Shown here: one piece after another, positions 33,310-44,432 of the stretch
How positions within the stretch are numbered: the first letter of the stretch is position 1
How the letters are laid out: each line of letters starts with the position of its first letter
NCBI RefSeq assembly: GCF_027887165.1
Contig: NC_077235.1
Coordinates: 51,733,895-51,797,894, forward strand
Length of the DNA: 64,000 nucleotides
Reading direction: 5' to 3'
Origin: Monodelphis domestica
Taxonomy: Eukaryota > Chordata > Mammalia > Didelphimorphia > Didelphidae
Program-made: the position numbers and the translations under genes
Notes under the pieces: model-generated
Database searches by the model: none
The model's input: only the letters and a program-made list of their open reading frames with translations
Told to the model about the DNA's origin: nothing

Positions 33310-35190
33310 ACCAAGATGAACCAGCAAGCATTTATTAAATACCTAGTATGTGCAGAGTTCTGTGTTGAGCAAAAGCAAGACAAACTTTTACCTCAAAGAG
33401 CTTAAATTCTACTGTGGGGCACATTATATATGTTCATGGATAAATAGATACAAGTTATGTACAAAACAAATGCAAAGTATCTTAAGGAATGAGAGTAAGA
33501 GGAAAGAACTAAGAGTATTACAAAAGGCATTTAGAAGGAGGTACCATAAGGGCTGAACCTGGAAGTCAGGGTTTCTGAAGAGGCTGAATATAGGAGAGAG
33601 AAACATTCCAGATTAGGCAGAAAGCCTATGCAAGGTTACTTAGGCCGGAAGTGAAGAACACCAACTAGCTCTTTTTCATTGTAATGGAGGAGAGGGAGCA
33701 AGCATTTATTAAGACCTTGTACCAAGTGCTTTACATATATCTCATTTGTATGCTAAGTAAGGGGGAGTAACATGTAATGAGCTTGGAGAAATTGTCTGGA
33801 GTCCTGTCATAAAGGCTTTAAATGACATATAGAGGAGGAGTTTGTATTTTATCCTAAAGATACTAGGGAGCCATGGGAGCTTCTTGAGTAGGGGAGTGTC
33901 AGGACTGACCCTTGCCTTTGGAATGCCACTTTGGCAGCTGTGAAGAGGGTAGATTAGAAAATGGAGAGATTAGAGGCATGGAGAACAATAAGGAATTTTT
34001 ATTTTATTTTTTTACAAGTTGAACATATATATATCCTTTTTTTAGAAAATATTTTCCCATGTTTACATAAATCATTTTCTTTCCCTCCCTCCTCCTGGAT
34101 GCAATAAGCACTTCCACTGGGTTATACAAATGTTATCACTTATACCTATTTCCACATTATTCATTTTTGTAATAGAGCAATCTTTTAAAATCAAAACCCC
34201 CCAATCATATCCATATAAACAGACGGTAAGTCATTTGTTTTTCTTCTGTGTTTCTACTCCCACAGTTCTTTCTCTTGATGTGGATAGCATTCTTTCTCAT
34301 AAGTCCCTTGGGATTGTCTTGTAGTAGCAAAGTCCATTACATTGGATAGTTCCACAATGTTCCACTTACTGTGCATAATGTTCTCTTGGTTCTGCTCATT
34401 TCACTCTGCATTAGTTCCTGGAGATTCTTCCAGTTCATATAGAAATCATCCAGTTCAACACAGTAGTATTCCTTCACCATCATATACCACAATTTGTTCA
34501 GCCATTTCCCAAAGAACCCACTCATTTTCTAGTTTTCTACCACCACAAAGAGCACACACTGCTATGTATATTTTGTACAAACATTTTTCATTATTATCCC
34601 TTTAGGGTACAAACCTAGTAGTGGTATTCCTGGCTCAAAGGGCATTCATTCTTTTTAAAACCCTTTGAGCATAATTCCAAATTGCCTTCCAGAATGGTTG
34701 GATCAATTCACAGCTCCACTTAATGTCCCAATTATTATTATTAGTGTCCCAATTTTGCCACATTCCCTTCCAACGTTTATTATTTTCCTTTACTGTCATA
34801 CTGACCAATCTGTTAGGTGTGAGGTGGTACCTCAGAATTGTTTTGATTTGCATTTTTCTAATCAGGAGGGATTTAGAACACTTTTTCATGTGATTATTGA
34901 TAATTTTGATTTCTTTGTCTGAAAACTGTCTATTCACATTCCTCGACCATTTGTCCATTGGGGAATGGCTTGATTTCTTGTACATTTGACTTAGTTCCTT
35001 ATAAATTTGAGAAATTAGACCTTTGTCAGAGGTTTTCGTTAGAAAAAAATTTCCCCAGTTTGTTGGTTCCCTTCTAATTTTGGTTTCATTGGTTTTGTTT
35101 GTAAATTAGGAAGTTATTGAGGTAATCCAGATGAAAAATGATGAGGGCTGGACTATTTCACAGGCTATTTGGCAAGGTCAATGACTACAT
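33310..35190 (-). mobile_element. L2 LINE, antisense, split by an L1
   Basis: 33310-33985 (AGCATTTATTAAATACCTAG ... AAGATACTAGGGAGCCATGGGAGC TTCTTGAG) resumes at 35106 (GAAGTTATTGAGGTAATCC AGATG). The L1 at 33990-35105 sits in the gap, with imperfect AATAAGGAA / AATTAGGAA flanks. Confidence 0.7.
33990..35105 (-). mobile_element. L1 LINE, ORF2 C-terminal part and 3'UTR
   Basis: Minus-strand frames 34985-34635 and 34525-34337 give ORF2 pieces (SPMDKWSRNVNRQFSDKE, LNKLWYMMVKEYYCVELD). The longest recent-type L1 piece of the window, 5'-truncated, about 1.1 kb. Confidence 0.85.
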
Positions 35191-35336
35191 AAGTCCAGGA
35201 GTCATACCTTTTTTAACTAAAAAAATAGACAAATCCTTTTTGAATTTTTGTGTTTAGGGTTTTCCAGAAGCCTCAGCTCATTCTGGATTTTAGTCTTCCT
35301 GATCCAATTTTTATAATGATGATGATAGCAGTTCAC

Positions 35337-35520
35337 ATTTTTTAAGCCCTTACCTTCTGTCTTAGAATTGATACCAAGTATCAGTTCCAAGGCAGAAGAG
35401 TTAAGGGCTAGGCAATGGGGGTGAAGTGACTTGCCCAGTTACATAGTTGAGGCCAGATTTGAACCCTGGACTTCCTGTCTCCAGGCCTAGCTCTCAATCT
35501 ATCCAGCCATCTATTTGCCC
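35337..35520 (-). repeat. Marsupial tRNA-derived CORE-SINE
   Basis: AAGCCCTTACCTTCTGTCTTAG ... AAGGCAGAAGAGTTAAGGGC ... CTCTCAATCTATCCAGCC; a short deletion (GTGG lost before TAAGGGC). Confidence 0.88.
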
Positions 35521-35830
35521 AATTAGTTATTTATAGTTAGAGTTTTTATAGTGCCTTATGGTTTACAAAGTTCTTTCTCATAACAACTCAGTGAGATAAC
35601 TTCTTATTCCAGTTTTACAATGTGTTATATTTTTTCCGATTTTACAATGTTATATTTTTATTTGATTTTTTTTACCAATTATACATATTAACAAGTTTCC
35701 ACAAGTTATATGATTGAACTTATCTCCCTCCTTCCCCTTCCTTTTCCCTGTGCTGGCAGGTGATTCAATCAGTTATTCCCATTTTACAAATGAAGCTCAG
35801 AGAACTACAATAACTTGGTGGGCTACATCA
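35521..35830 (-). repeat. MIR SINE split by a short L1 3' fragment
   Basis: MIR 35521-35620 and 35770-35830, with about 150 bp of AT-rich L1-3'-like sequence between near-identical flanks TTATTCC-GTTTTACAATG and TTATTCCCATTTTACAAATG. Confidence 0.55.
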
Positions 35831-36285
35831 CTAGTAAGAAGCAGATCTCCATCTTGATTTTAAATTATAATTGTGTTCAAATCTATGTGGAATCCCATTG
35901 TTCTTCTTGCTGTTGGTCTGTGTGCGTGGGTAGGGGGTTGAGGGGCATGGGGGTCACAGAACTAGGCCCAGCAATAAGTGATCAAATGGTAATTTGAGGG
36001 ACCCAGATCACAGAGTGTGATATAGGAGGAGTGAAAGAACAAAGTGACCCATATTTCGGGAAAGAGGTTCAAGCTCTTGGTCACACATGATTTGTGAGCA
36101 AAGGAAAATGTGTAGGCTCTTTGCTGTTGGCTTGTCTTGCCCTGAGATTTCAACCCTTGGGGCTGGAACAAATAACTTCTTCTCTGAATATGTATAACCA
36201 AGTTCTCTCTTGCATCTCCTCCTACCTGTCTGGCCATAACAAATTAGTCTCCTTTGCTGGTTCATTATTTTAGTCATACCTCCTA
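35831..36285. other. Unassigned intergenic stretch
   Basis: Two overlapping minus-strand frames (about 90 codons each, 36277-35962) without motifs. Confidence 0.4.
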
Positions 36286-36465
36286 ACTGTGGTGAGCTCC
36301 TTTCTATATCCTCTCACTTGGTGATTTCATCAGCTCCCAAGGAAGGGTTCAACTCTCATCTCTGTATATGACTCCCAGATCCATATAGCCAGCCCTAATG
36401 TCTCCCCTGAGCTCTAACCTCCCATCATCAACAGCTCATTTCTCATTTCTAACTGGATTCCTTGG
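36286..36465 (+). mobile_element. L2 LINE ORF2 fragment
   Basis: Sense L2 text: TCACTTGGTGATTTCATCAGC TCCCAAGG, TATGACTCCCAGATCCATAT, CCCCTGAGCTCTAACC. Confidence 0.7.
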
Positions 36466-37205
36466 AGGCAATTAGTAAATGAGATTTATTAAATGCTTAT
36501 TATATACCAGGGACTATGCTAAGTTTTGAGGTTACAAAGTAAAACAAAATCATTGTACTTGCTCTCAGGAAGCTCACATTCTAATGGCAGAGACCACATG
36601 TAAAGGCAGATCTAGTTATGCCTGAGATGTCTACAGAGTAGATGGGAGATAACCTTGGCTGTGAAGGCACTAGCAGCTGTTGGAGGGGGGGAGCTGAGGA
36701 AAGTCTCCGGTAGAAGGTCAGATTTGAGCTAAGCCTGGAAGGAACCCGGGAAACAAAGGCATTGAGGTGAGGGAGTACAGAGCATTCCAGGCATCTGGAA
36801 CAGATATGGGAGGCCCAGAAAGAGGAGTTGGAGAATTGTGTTTGAGGAACTTTAAGTAGACCAGTGTTGCTGAATCATAAATTACAAGATGAGTAGTAGA
36901 ATATAAGACTGGAAAGGTAGGAAGGGGTCAGGTTAAAGAGCTTTAAATGCACAACAGAAGACTTTCTATTTGATATTAAAGGTAATAGGGAGCCACTGGA
37001 GCTCATTGAGCAGGGTAGTGTGACATAAACAAATCTTCGATTTAGAAAAATTACCTAGGCCACTGAGTAAAGGATGGGTTGAAATGAAAAACACTTGAGG
37101 ATGGGAGACAATTAAGAGATTATTGCAGTGGTTCAGGCAAGAGATAATAAGGGCCTGAACTAAAATGTTGATGCACAGAGAGAGGGACTCTCTTAAGGTC
37201 ATACT
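36466..37205 (-). mobile_element. L2 LINE, antisense 3' half
   Basis: ATTAAATGCTTATTATATACCAG, GCTCTCAGGAAGCTCACATTC, AGAGCTTTAAATGCACAACAG, GGGAGCCACTGGAGCTCATTGAGC, GTGGTTCAGGCAAGAG. Ends at a SINE. Confidence 0.8.
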
Positions 37206-37385
37206 GGGTGGCTAGGTGGCACAGTAAATAGGGCACCATGTCTGAAGTCAGGAAGATTCATCTTCCTGAGTTCTGATCTAGCCTCAAGACACTTACTAGC
37301 TGTGTGACCCTGGGAAAGTCACTTAACCTTGTTTTCCTCAGTTTGCTCATTTGTAAAATGAACTGGAGAAGAAAATGACCACCTC
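37206..37385 (+). repeat. Mar-1-like CORE-SINE, truncated at 3' end
   Basis: GGGTGGCTAGGTGGCACAGTA ... CTTACTAGCTGTGTGACCC ... ATGAACTGGAGAAGAAAATG; the RTE-like tail is missing. Confidence 0.75.
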
Positions 37386-37439
37386 CCTCTTCATTCACTC
37401 CCCCTCTAACCCTGGCCTTGGTATCGACTCTAAGCAACT

Positions 37440-37520
37440 CTTGAGTAGGGAAGTGTGACATAAACAAATCTTTGCTTTAGAAAAATTACCCAGGTCACTG
37501 AGTAAAGGATGGGTACATAT
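37440..37520 (-). repeat. Local duplicate of an L2 segment
   Basis: Matches 37008-37080 closely and shares its private changes from L2 (GTGACATAAACAAATCTT, then TTAGAAAAATTACC), so it was duplicated after the L2 had diverged. Confidence 0.7.
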
Positions 37521-37767
37521 ATAGCTATTCTCTGCCCTCATTCTGGGCATCATTCTAGGTAGTATACAAATTAACTTCATGCTCACACCATGGTTGAACG
37601 CTAGTATATGTGTGATAGTGTGATACCTTTTGAGGTGGGAACAAGATGGACCCCAAGTGATGGAATGATGCTGGGCAAAGTAGAGGACCAAGTGAAAACA
37701 GAGTACTGGTACCCTAGCATCTTGTAACCTTGAGGCAGAAGGGTATGAGTTAGAGTTGAAGGAAGGG

Positions 37768-37813
37768 AAAGAGACAGCACAGTGTAGTAGAAAGAGACAG
37801 CACAGTGTAGTAG
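37768..37813. repeat. 23-bp tandem duplication
   Basis: AAAGAGACAGCACAGTGTAG plus TAG occurs twice without a mismatch. It begins a MIR that runs to about 37965. Confidence 0.9.
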
Positions 37814-37965
37814 AAAGAAGCCGGGACCAGGAATGCAACTAGCTAGCTAGATGGCCTCAGGTAAATCACTTCCAGATAAGGGCTTTCTTTTTCTCTTCTA
37901 TAAAATTATCAGGTTTTATTAAATGATCTCCAAGATCCCTTCTTGATTGGACATTCTGTGATTCT
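37814..37965 (+). repeat. MIR SINE
   Basis: AAAGAAGCCGGGACCAGG ... GATGGCCTCAGGTAAATCACTTCC ... GATTGGACATTCTGTGATTC. Confidence 0.55.
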
Positions 37966-38690
37966 TTGAAAAGCAAAAAGAGTAGATTTGCCTAGGGAGT
38001 AGGCCATCCCTTCTTTGCCCAGCTCCTTTCTCCTTCCATTCCCTACCACTAAAAATAAGGAGGCATATTTGCCTTTAGGCTCAATCTGTTCCTCAACTAG
38101 AATTTATTAAGCATCTATTATTAAGCTAACAGAATTTCTAGGGCAAGAAGTCCTTTCTCTCCTTCCAACCCCAGCCATAAACATAGCTACCCCTCCTAAA
38201 GCCTATTGCCTAGAACTCTTACAAGAAAACACAGAGGTTCCTTCTCCAGTGGCAGATCATTCAATGGAGCTATAGTTTTATCAAGGTGGCTATTCCCTCC
38301 ACTGGTGCATTGTCTCTTCCTTTTTAATCCTATGCGATCTTTTGTCTATGTCCTGGGGGTTTCCTTCCTGCCTTTTTGAATATTTTATAACATCTGGGCA
38401 TCTGGCTGTCTTCCTCTGATATTTCCCCTAAAGTCTTATTCTGATGCCTTATTGGCCTAGAGAGGTGACTAAGTTTTTGAAGGTTATGTCAGTGGAGCAC
38501 AAGCTTTACCAAGTTCTACCAAGATAGACAGACTTGCAGCCATTCAAAGTCCAGCCTGGCTAAATGCAAAGAGACTCATCACCAGAAGAATGACCAACAG
38601 ATGATAAGACTTTCTGGGGTCACACAAGTAGCCCATGAAATGGACAATAGATAGAAAAGGCATAAAAACTAAAAAATATGGAAAGGTCAT
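37966..38690. other. Unassigned intergenic stretch
   Basis: No coding frame. 38330-38470 has L2-like pyrimidine-rich texture, unproven. Confidence 0.4.
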
Positions 38691-38820
38691 CTATAAAATG
38701 TAAAGCTGGAAGAGACCTTAGACACCATCTAATCTAATACCTTTTTTTAACAAGGGAGAAAATGGAGGCTTAGGGAAGATAAATGACTTGCCAAAGACCT
38801 TGAACAGAGCCATACTGGTC
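38690..38820 (-). repeat. MIR-type SINE, reverse orientation
   Basis: AAAGCTGGAAGAGACCTTAG ACACCATCTAATC ... GAAAATGGAGGCTTAGGG. Confidence 0.6.
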
Positions 38821-38824
38821 TATT

Positions 38825-39865
38825 TGTTGTTCCTTGTATTCCACCTTCTATTTCCCATCTCTGCTTTTATATGAGCTGTCTCCTTATGCTTGGAATGCTC
38901 TCCCTCCTCACTTCTTCTGCCTTGTAGAACTCCCAGCTCAAGTGCTATCTTCTTTTTTTTTAATTTGAAAATTTTATTTAATTAATTTAAAATATTTTTC
39001 CATGTTTACAAGATTCACATTCTTTCCCTACTCTTCCTCCAGCCCCCTCCAGTAGACAATGTGCAATTCCACTGGGTTTTACATGTGTCATTGATCAAGA
39101 CCTATTTCCATATCATTAATATTGCATTAAAGTGATCATTTAAAGTCAACATCCCCAATCATATCTCCATTGAACCATGTGATCAAGCAGCTGTTTTTTT
39201 TCTGTGTTTCTACTCCCACAGTTCTTTCTCTGGTGTCCCTCAGAATAGTCTTGGGTCATTGCATTGTTGCTAGTTGAGAAGTCCATTATATTCAATTGTA
39301 CCACAGTATCAGTCTCTGCGAATAATGTTCTGGTTCTGCTCATTTCACTCTGTGTCAATCCCTGGAGGTTGTTCCAGTTCACATGGAATTCCTCCAGTTC
39401 ATTATTCCTTTGAGCACAAGAGTATTCCATCACCAACAGATACCACAATTTGTTCAGCCATTTCCCAATTGAAGGACGTCTCCTCATTTTCCAATTTTTT
39501 GCCAGCACAGAGAGCACAGCTATGAATATTTTTGTATAAGTCTTTTTCATGATCTCTTTGGGTTATAAACCCAGCAGTGGTATGGCTGGATCAAAGGGCA
39601 GGCTGTCTTTTAAAACCCTTTGGGTCAAGTGCTTACCTTCTTTAAGAGATTTTTTGCTGACCCTGTCCTCCATTTGTATTCCCTCATATCTCTTTGTATT
39701 TATTTTGAATATATATATATATAGATAGATATGCCCACATTTACTTATCTGTGAATATGTTGTATTTCTTTGGTAGAAGGTAAACTCCTTAAGGGCAAGG
39801 ACTGTTTCATTTTTTGTATCCCCATAGGCTAGCACATAATGGATTCTTAATAAATGCTTGTTGAT
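38825..39865 (+). mobile_element. L2 LINE 3' end, split by an L1
   Basis: 38825-38957 (CTCCTTATGCTTGGAATGC TCTCCCTCC) resumes at 39644 (TTGCTGACCCTGTCCTCC ... AAGGGCAAGGACTGTTTC ... TTAATAAATGCTTGTTGATT). TCAAGTGCT-A-CTTCTTT flanks the L1 on both sides (38938-38956 and 39625-39643), an L1-type target duplication. Confidence 0.8.
38958..39624 (-). mobile_element. L1 LINE, ORF2 C-terminus and 3'UTR
   Basis: The minus-strand frame 39550-39146 gives the ORF2 tail (LAKNWKMRRRPSIGKWLNKL, MEYSCAQRNNELEEFHVNWN). The A-tail lies at 38953-38962 (T-run). 5'-truncated. Confidence 0.87.
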
Positions 39866-40780
39866 TACCTGATTCTAACTCAAAATCTTGAAGATTCTAG
39901 TACAGCATGCTAATTTGTCACACTGGAGAGATTAACCCCAAATCAAAGATTAAAGGATCAGCACAACCTCAGGTTTAATAAGGGGAAGTAGTAGCTAGAC
40001 ACATTAAAGATAAACTTTGGACTTCAGAATTTGGAATTAGGCTTGTCTTCATCTTTGCCCAAACTCATAGAGGCTGTAGGCAAAGATACTATTTCCTGGT
40101 GGACTTGGTAGCCAGCCTTTGGAAATACCTGATAGGAGAACAATGGCCACAACTCTTGGCAGATTGGGAACCCATTACTAAGTATAGTCTTATACAACTG
40201 GTAATTGAGAAAAACACATACACACACAGAGGAAGCCAAGTACCTATCACTTTTGACAGTGTCTAGAACTGGAGACCAGGGGACCAACCTGGAGCCTCTG
40301 GTTGCACATTGTCTTTAGCAAGAGTCCAGAGAACGTGTTTTACAAAGATTGGCCTATTTATGGGGTCCACCAGAAGGGGTTAGACTGAAGTTTCAGCTCT
40401 ACAATGCTCTGTAGGACAATCTTCCAAGGGCCCTAATCCAGCAGGTTGGGGGGCACTTTCCTGATTATTCCCATTACTCTACAAATGAGAACTACACTAG
40501 GGTCTTGTATTTGTTATACTTTTAAGTTATAAAATACATATATACATAATGTGATTCTGTTCTAGAAAATGTCAATGAGCTCCCTGGTCACTTAAAAGAG
40601 ATCAAGCTAACAATCCCCACAGAAACCACCCCAGCCCAGCCCAGCCCATCAAATGGGTGACATTTACCATTTGCAGCTGATTGCTCAGATGATTGCTCAG
40701 ACATTGGTACAGATAATTTGCACAGACGCTGCAGATGGGAGCTGAGCACAGATCCCAATGTAGCTCAGGTACCATATTCT
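39866..40780. other. Unassigned intergenic stretch
   Basis: (CCAGC)3 at about 40631-40647 and GATTGCTCAGA repeated near 40680. Frames of 87 and 60 codons on the minus strand lack motifs. Confidence 0.4.
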
Positions 40781-40784
40781 GCAC

Positions 40785-41050
40785 AAATCTTTCCTGATCC
40801 CCCCAAAATGCTAGTACTGTACTGGCCCTCCTGAATGACTTTGTATTTAACTACTTCATATTAATTTGTATTTATCCATCTTATATTTATGCTACATATA
40901 TTTATACATGTACTCATTATCTCCCCCACTAGAATGTGAATTCATTGCAAGCAGGGATTATTTGATTCTTTCTGCTTGCATCCTCAGAGCCTAGCATAGT
41001 GTCTGACAGACACATAGTGTGCGCTTAATAAATATTTGCTTGTTGATAGA
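40785..41050 (+). mobile_element. L2 LINE 3' end
   Basis: TTTCCTGATCCCCCCAAAATGC, CCCACTAGAATGTGAATTC, CTTAATAAATATTTGCTTGTTG. Confidence 0.8.
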
Positions 41051-41215
41051 TTGACATACTCAAATTGGTGACATTAGACAACTTACATCTCCTCTTCAAG
41101 CCTTGGTTTTCTCCTTTGTACAAAAAAGGGATTGGATTAGATATAAGGGTTCCCTCCTCGCTTTGATATCTTATGTGGTAAAAATCCCTCCCAGTTCTCA
41201 CAGTCTATGATTAAT
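41051..41215 (+). repeat. MIR SINE 3' part
   Basis: ACATTAGACAACTTACATCTCC ... GGGATTGGATTAGATATAAGGG ... CAGTCTATGATTAATG. Confidence 0.5.
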
Positions 41216-42045
41216 GAAGTTTTCCAGGATGGCTTTTGGTCCCTGCTCACTCTCTTTCCATTCTTTCCCCCTCTGACACTTTCTTTTGCCTCGCTCTAAT
41301 GTCCTTATTAAGCAGTGCTGTGTATTTCAGCTGTCTGTGCTGATGTTTTATCTCCTACTGGACAGTGTCTTCCATGAGGATTGAGAGTGTACCTAATCTC
41401 AACTTTGTCTCTTTTCCCTATGTCTTGCTTTGTGGACAGCAAGTGTTTAATAAATGTTTGGTGGTGAATTAATGGCTAGGATTATCCTGCCATACAGTAT
41501 AAGCTCTCCCCCTGAAGACAGATAAACACAAATGACTTCCCATTTGAATAACATGCTTCCTTCTTCCATTTTAATTGATTTTGACATTATTTCTTTTGTT
41601 AATTTTCTTCTGTTCTAAATGCAAATTGATTCCAAGGAGCTGAAGTGATAAATTAGCGTTCCACAGATCCAGGAGATAGTCTCTCATGGCATGTACATAC
41701 ACTACTTTCTTTCATTCTGTCTTAGAAAACTTAGGGGTTATGTTGTAAGCTATTGTCACAAGGTTTCTCAGATAATGCTTGGATTATTTCTAATAAAATC
41801 CTTTATCCTCAGCTCTCAATTACAAACAATTTAAAGGGAAGCACATGGGAGGTTTTTAGCCATTTGTCCCTGGGGGAAACAAACTGATGGGTCCCAGAAA
41901 ACACTGGAAAACTATAGTAGTTTTTGTAGATACACTAATGTCAGGACCTCTGGCAAGGGACATCACTTGTACCTCCCAAACTGCCCCAAATTTCCTCTTA
42001 GAGAAGCATAAAAATTTAGCTTTACTACGACTTCAATGAGAGAAT
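41216..42045. other. Mostly unassigned; L2 3'-end-like piece inside
   Basis: 41290-41470 resembles an L2 3' end (ACAGCAAGTGTTTAATAAATG). The remainder has no signal. Confidence 0.4.
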
Positions 42046-42430
42046 GAATAGTGTGGCATAGTGACATGGGCACCAGATTTAAAATCAGAATACTCAGGTT
42101 CAAATCCCAGTTCTAAAATAGTGGAAGTCAGTCAACAGGCATGGCATGGAACAGGGGAAGCTACATGGCCTAGTAGATAGTGAATCAGGCCTGGGGTTAG
42201 GAATCCCTGAGTTTAAATCTGACCTCAGATTTTTATTACTCGTGTGACCCTGAATAAGTCACTTTAATCTCTGTTTGCCTCCATTTCCTCATCTGCAAAA
42301 TGAGGACAATAATAGTACCTAATTTCCAGGGTTGTTGTGAGAATCAAATGAGATAATATTTGTAAAAGGTTCAGTAGCACAGTGCCTGGCACCTAGTAGT
42401 GCTATAGAAATGTTCTATTATGTGCTATTA
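42046..42430 (+). repeat. MIR SINE fragments
   Basis: 42046-42125 is a head-only piece. 42148-42430 is near full length (GCCTAGTAGATAGTGAATC ... GGGTTGTTGTGAGAATCAAATG ... TAGTGCTATAGAAATG). Confidence 0.75.
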
Positions 42431-43030
42431 TGATTATATACATTGTCAGATCTGATCAAGATGTTGATTAGTTTTGCCATATTATCTTTCCCCCCTCATA
42501 TAAGAAATATTTTTGTTTTAAGAAATGGTTTTATAGATAGTCAAGGGAAGAAGGAAACTCACAAGAATTAAAATGATAGAAAACCAAAAGTATCAATAAA
42601 AGCTGTTTCTTAATCCTACCTCTGCTAACTTACTCTGTAGCCTTGACAAGTCTCTTCCTCTCTCTAACATTTAGTTTCTTTGTCTCTAATTTTGTATCTC
42701 CTTGAGTACCACCACAGTGCTTTATTTTATAAACAGTAGATGCTAAATAAATGTTTGTTGAACGAATGAGTCAGGAGATCTAGGTTCTATTTTCTTTGCC
42801 ACTAATTCTGTCGGGACAGATCTCTTCCCTTCTCTGGGCTCAGATTTTCTCTAGAGATCAGAGAATATAAGGTGGAACGTAGTCTAAACAAAAGTTATAA
42901 AACAGTGTCAGGAGAAAGTGCTCACTTTGATCTTCTTATTTCAAGCTGTTCTCTTTTTATATCTTCCTTCCACAGCTTTCATTTCTCTTCCCATTTTCTT
43001 CTACTACTCTTAATTGGTTTTAAAAATAAT
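42431..43030. other. Unassigned with short MIR and L2 3'-end pieces
   Basis: 42690-42770 looks like an L2 terminus (GTAGATGCTAAATAAATG) and 42775-42860 like a MIR. No coding signal. Confidence 0.4.
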
Positions 43031-43042
43031 TTTTAGCTTTTT

Positions 43043-43202
43043 TTTATAACCCTTACCTTCTGTTTTAGTATCAATTCTAAAACAGAAGACTGGCAAGGGC
43101 TAGGCATTTGAGGTTAAGTGAATTACCTAGTCTCATGCAGCTAGGAAGTGTCTGAGGCCACATTTGAACCCAGTCCTGCTGACTGTACTTGTGCTGCCCA
43201 GT
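43043..43202 (-). repeat. Marsupial CORE-SINE inserted in L1 with 12-bp target duplication
   Basis: TTTTAGCTTTTT at 43031-43042 and 43203-43214. The SINE lies between in reverse (TAACCCTTACCTTCTGTTTTAG ... CAGCTAGGAAGTGTCTGAGG), truncated at its head. Confidence 0.85.
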
Positions 43203-43214
43203 TTTTAGCTTTTT

Positions 43215-43860
43215 AAAAAATTCTTGCTTTATTTCTTCCAGGAATTAAGCAAATATTTTATTTTCTGCTATGAATTTTCTCCCTTCCACCACTCTCTCCT
43301 TCTATTGAGAAACCAATAAAACAAAAAATGTATAGTCCAGAAAAACAAATTGCTCCATTAGTGATGTACAAAAAGGATATTGCCCCAATCTTCACCTCTA
43401 TGTGGAGGTGGGGAGCATGTTTCATTATGAGTCCTCTGAAATTGTAGTTGGTCCTTATGCTTATTAGAATTCCTAAGATTTTCAAATTTGCTTGCCTTTA
43501 ACAATATTATTGTTATTGTATAAATTGTTCTCCTGGTTCTGCTCATTTTATTCTGTTTATCAGTTCATACAAATCTTCCCAGTTTTCTCTGAAACCATTC
43601 CCTTCATCATTTCTCACATCACATATATACACCTTAAGTTCTTTAGTCATCCCTCAATTGTTGGCACTCCCTCAGTTTCTAAATCTTTGATTACCCCAGA
43701 AAAGAAATGCTATAAATAGTTTTGTACATGTAGATACTTTCCTTTTTTCTCTGATCTCTTTGGAGTATTACTGGTTCAAATGGTATGCAGAGTTTAGTAG
43801 TTTGGGGGTCTTATTCCAAATGGCTTTCCAGAATGGCTGGACCAGTTCATAGCTTAAGCA
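43215..43860 (-). mobile_element. L1 LINE fragment, older subfamily
   Basis: Antisense L1 3' text (AACAATATTATTGTTATTGTAT AAATTG, GTTCTGCTCATTTTATTC, CCTCAATTGTTGGCACTCCC, AATGGCTGGACCAGTTCAT). Same subfamily style as 2770-3275. Confidence 0.7.
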
Positions 43861-44149
43861 ATGATATATTAATGTAAAGTGCCTCATATACTTTGAAGTA
43901 CTATACTAATATCTATGATAATGATGATGATGGTAATGTCATGTAGGGATAATTAAAGTAGTAATAGTGGAACTGGGAAGGAGGAGATAAATAGTTAAAG
44001 TGAGGACTATAACCTTATACTTGACAACAACTAATTGGATAGGTGGGGAAAGGGAGGAAGAGTCAAAGTTTATAAGTCTGATTGGGAGGATGCTGGTGCT
44101 ATAGATTGATGGTGCCATTTGTTTAATTCAATTTAGTGAAATGTGAGCT

Positions 44150-44310
44150 TTCAAACACATGAATCTTGCTGGAATACAGAGGGAAACATTTGAAGTCAGA
44201 AGACCTGGGTATGAATCCTACATCTGCTGTTTAATACCTGTATTACCTTGGGTAAATCGCTTCCCCTCCCTAGGTCTCAGTTTCCTCATCTGTAAAATAA
44301 GTCATCAATG
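44150..44310 (+). repeat. MIR SINE
   Basis: AAGTCAGAAGACCTGGGTATG ... TACCTTGGGTAAATCGC ... CTCATCTGTAAAATAAG. 43861-44149 before it holds only a MIR-like 3' scrap. Confidence 0.65.
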
Positions 44311-44432
44311 TCCCCTGAAATGTCTTTGTACTTCATATATATTTTGAATTTACTTTTCTTTCTACAAATTCTCCCTGACAAGAGGGATGCTTTAAGAGTG
44401 GGGGTGATTTCATTTTTATTATTGTGTCCCCT

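Noticed and set aside
34635..34985. 116-codon minus-strand frame as a gene
   Set aside because: It is L1 ORF2 sequence within a truncated L1.
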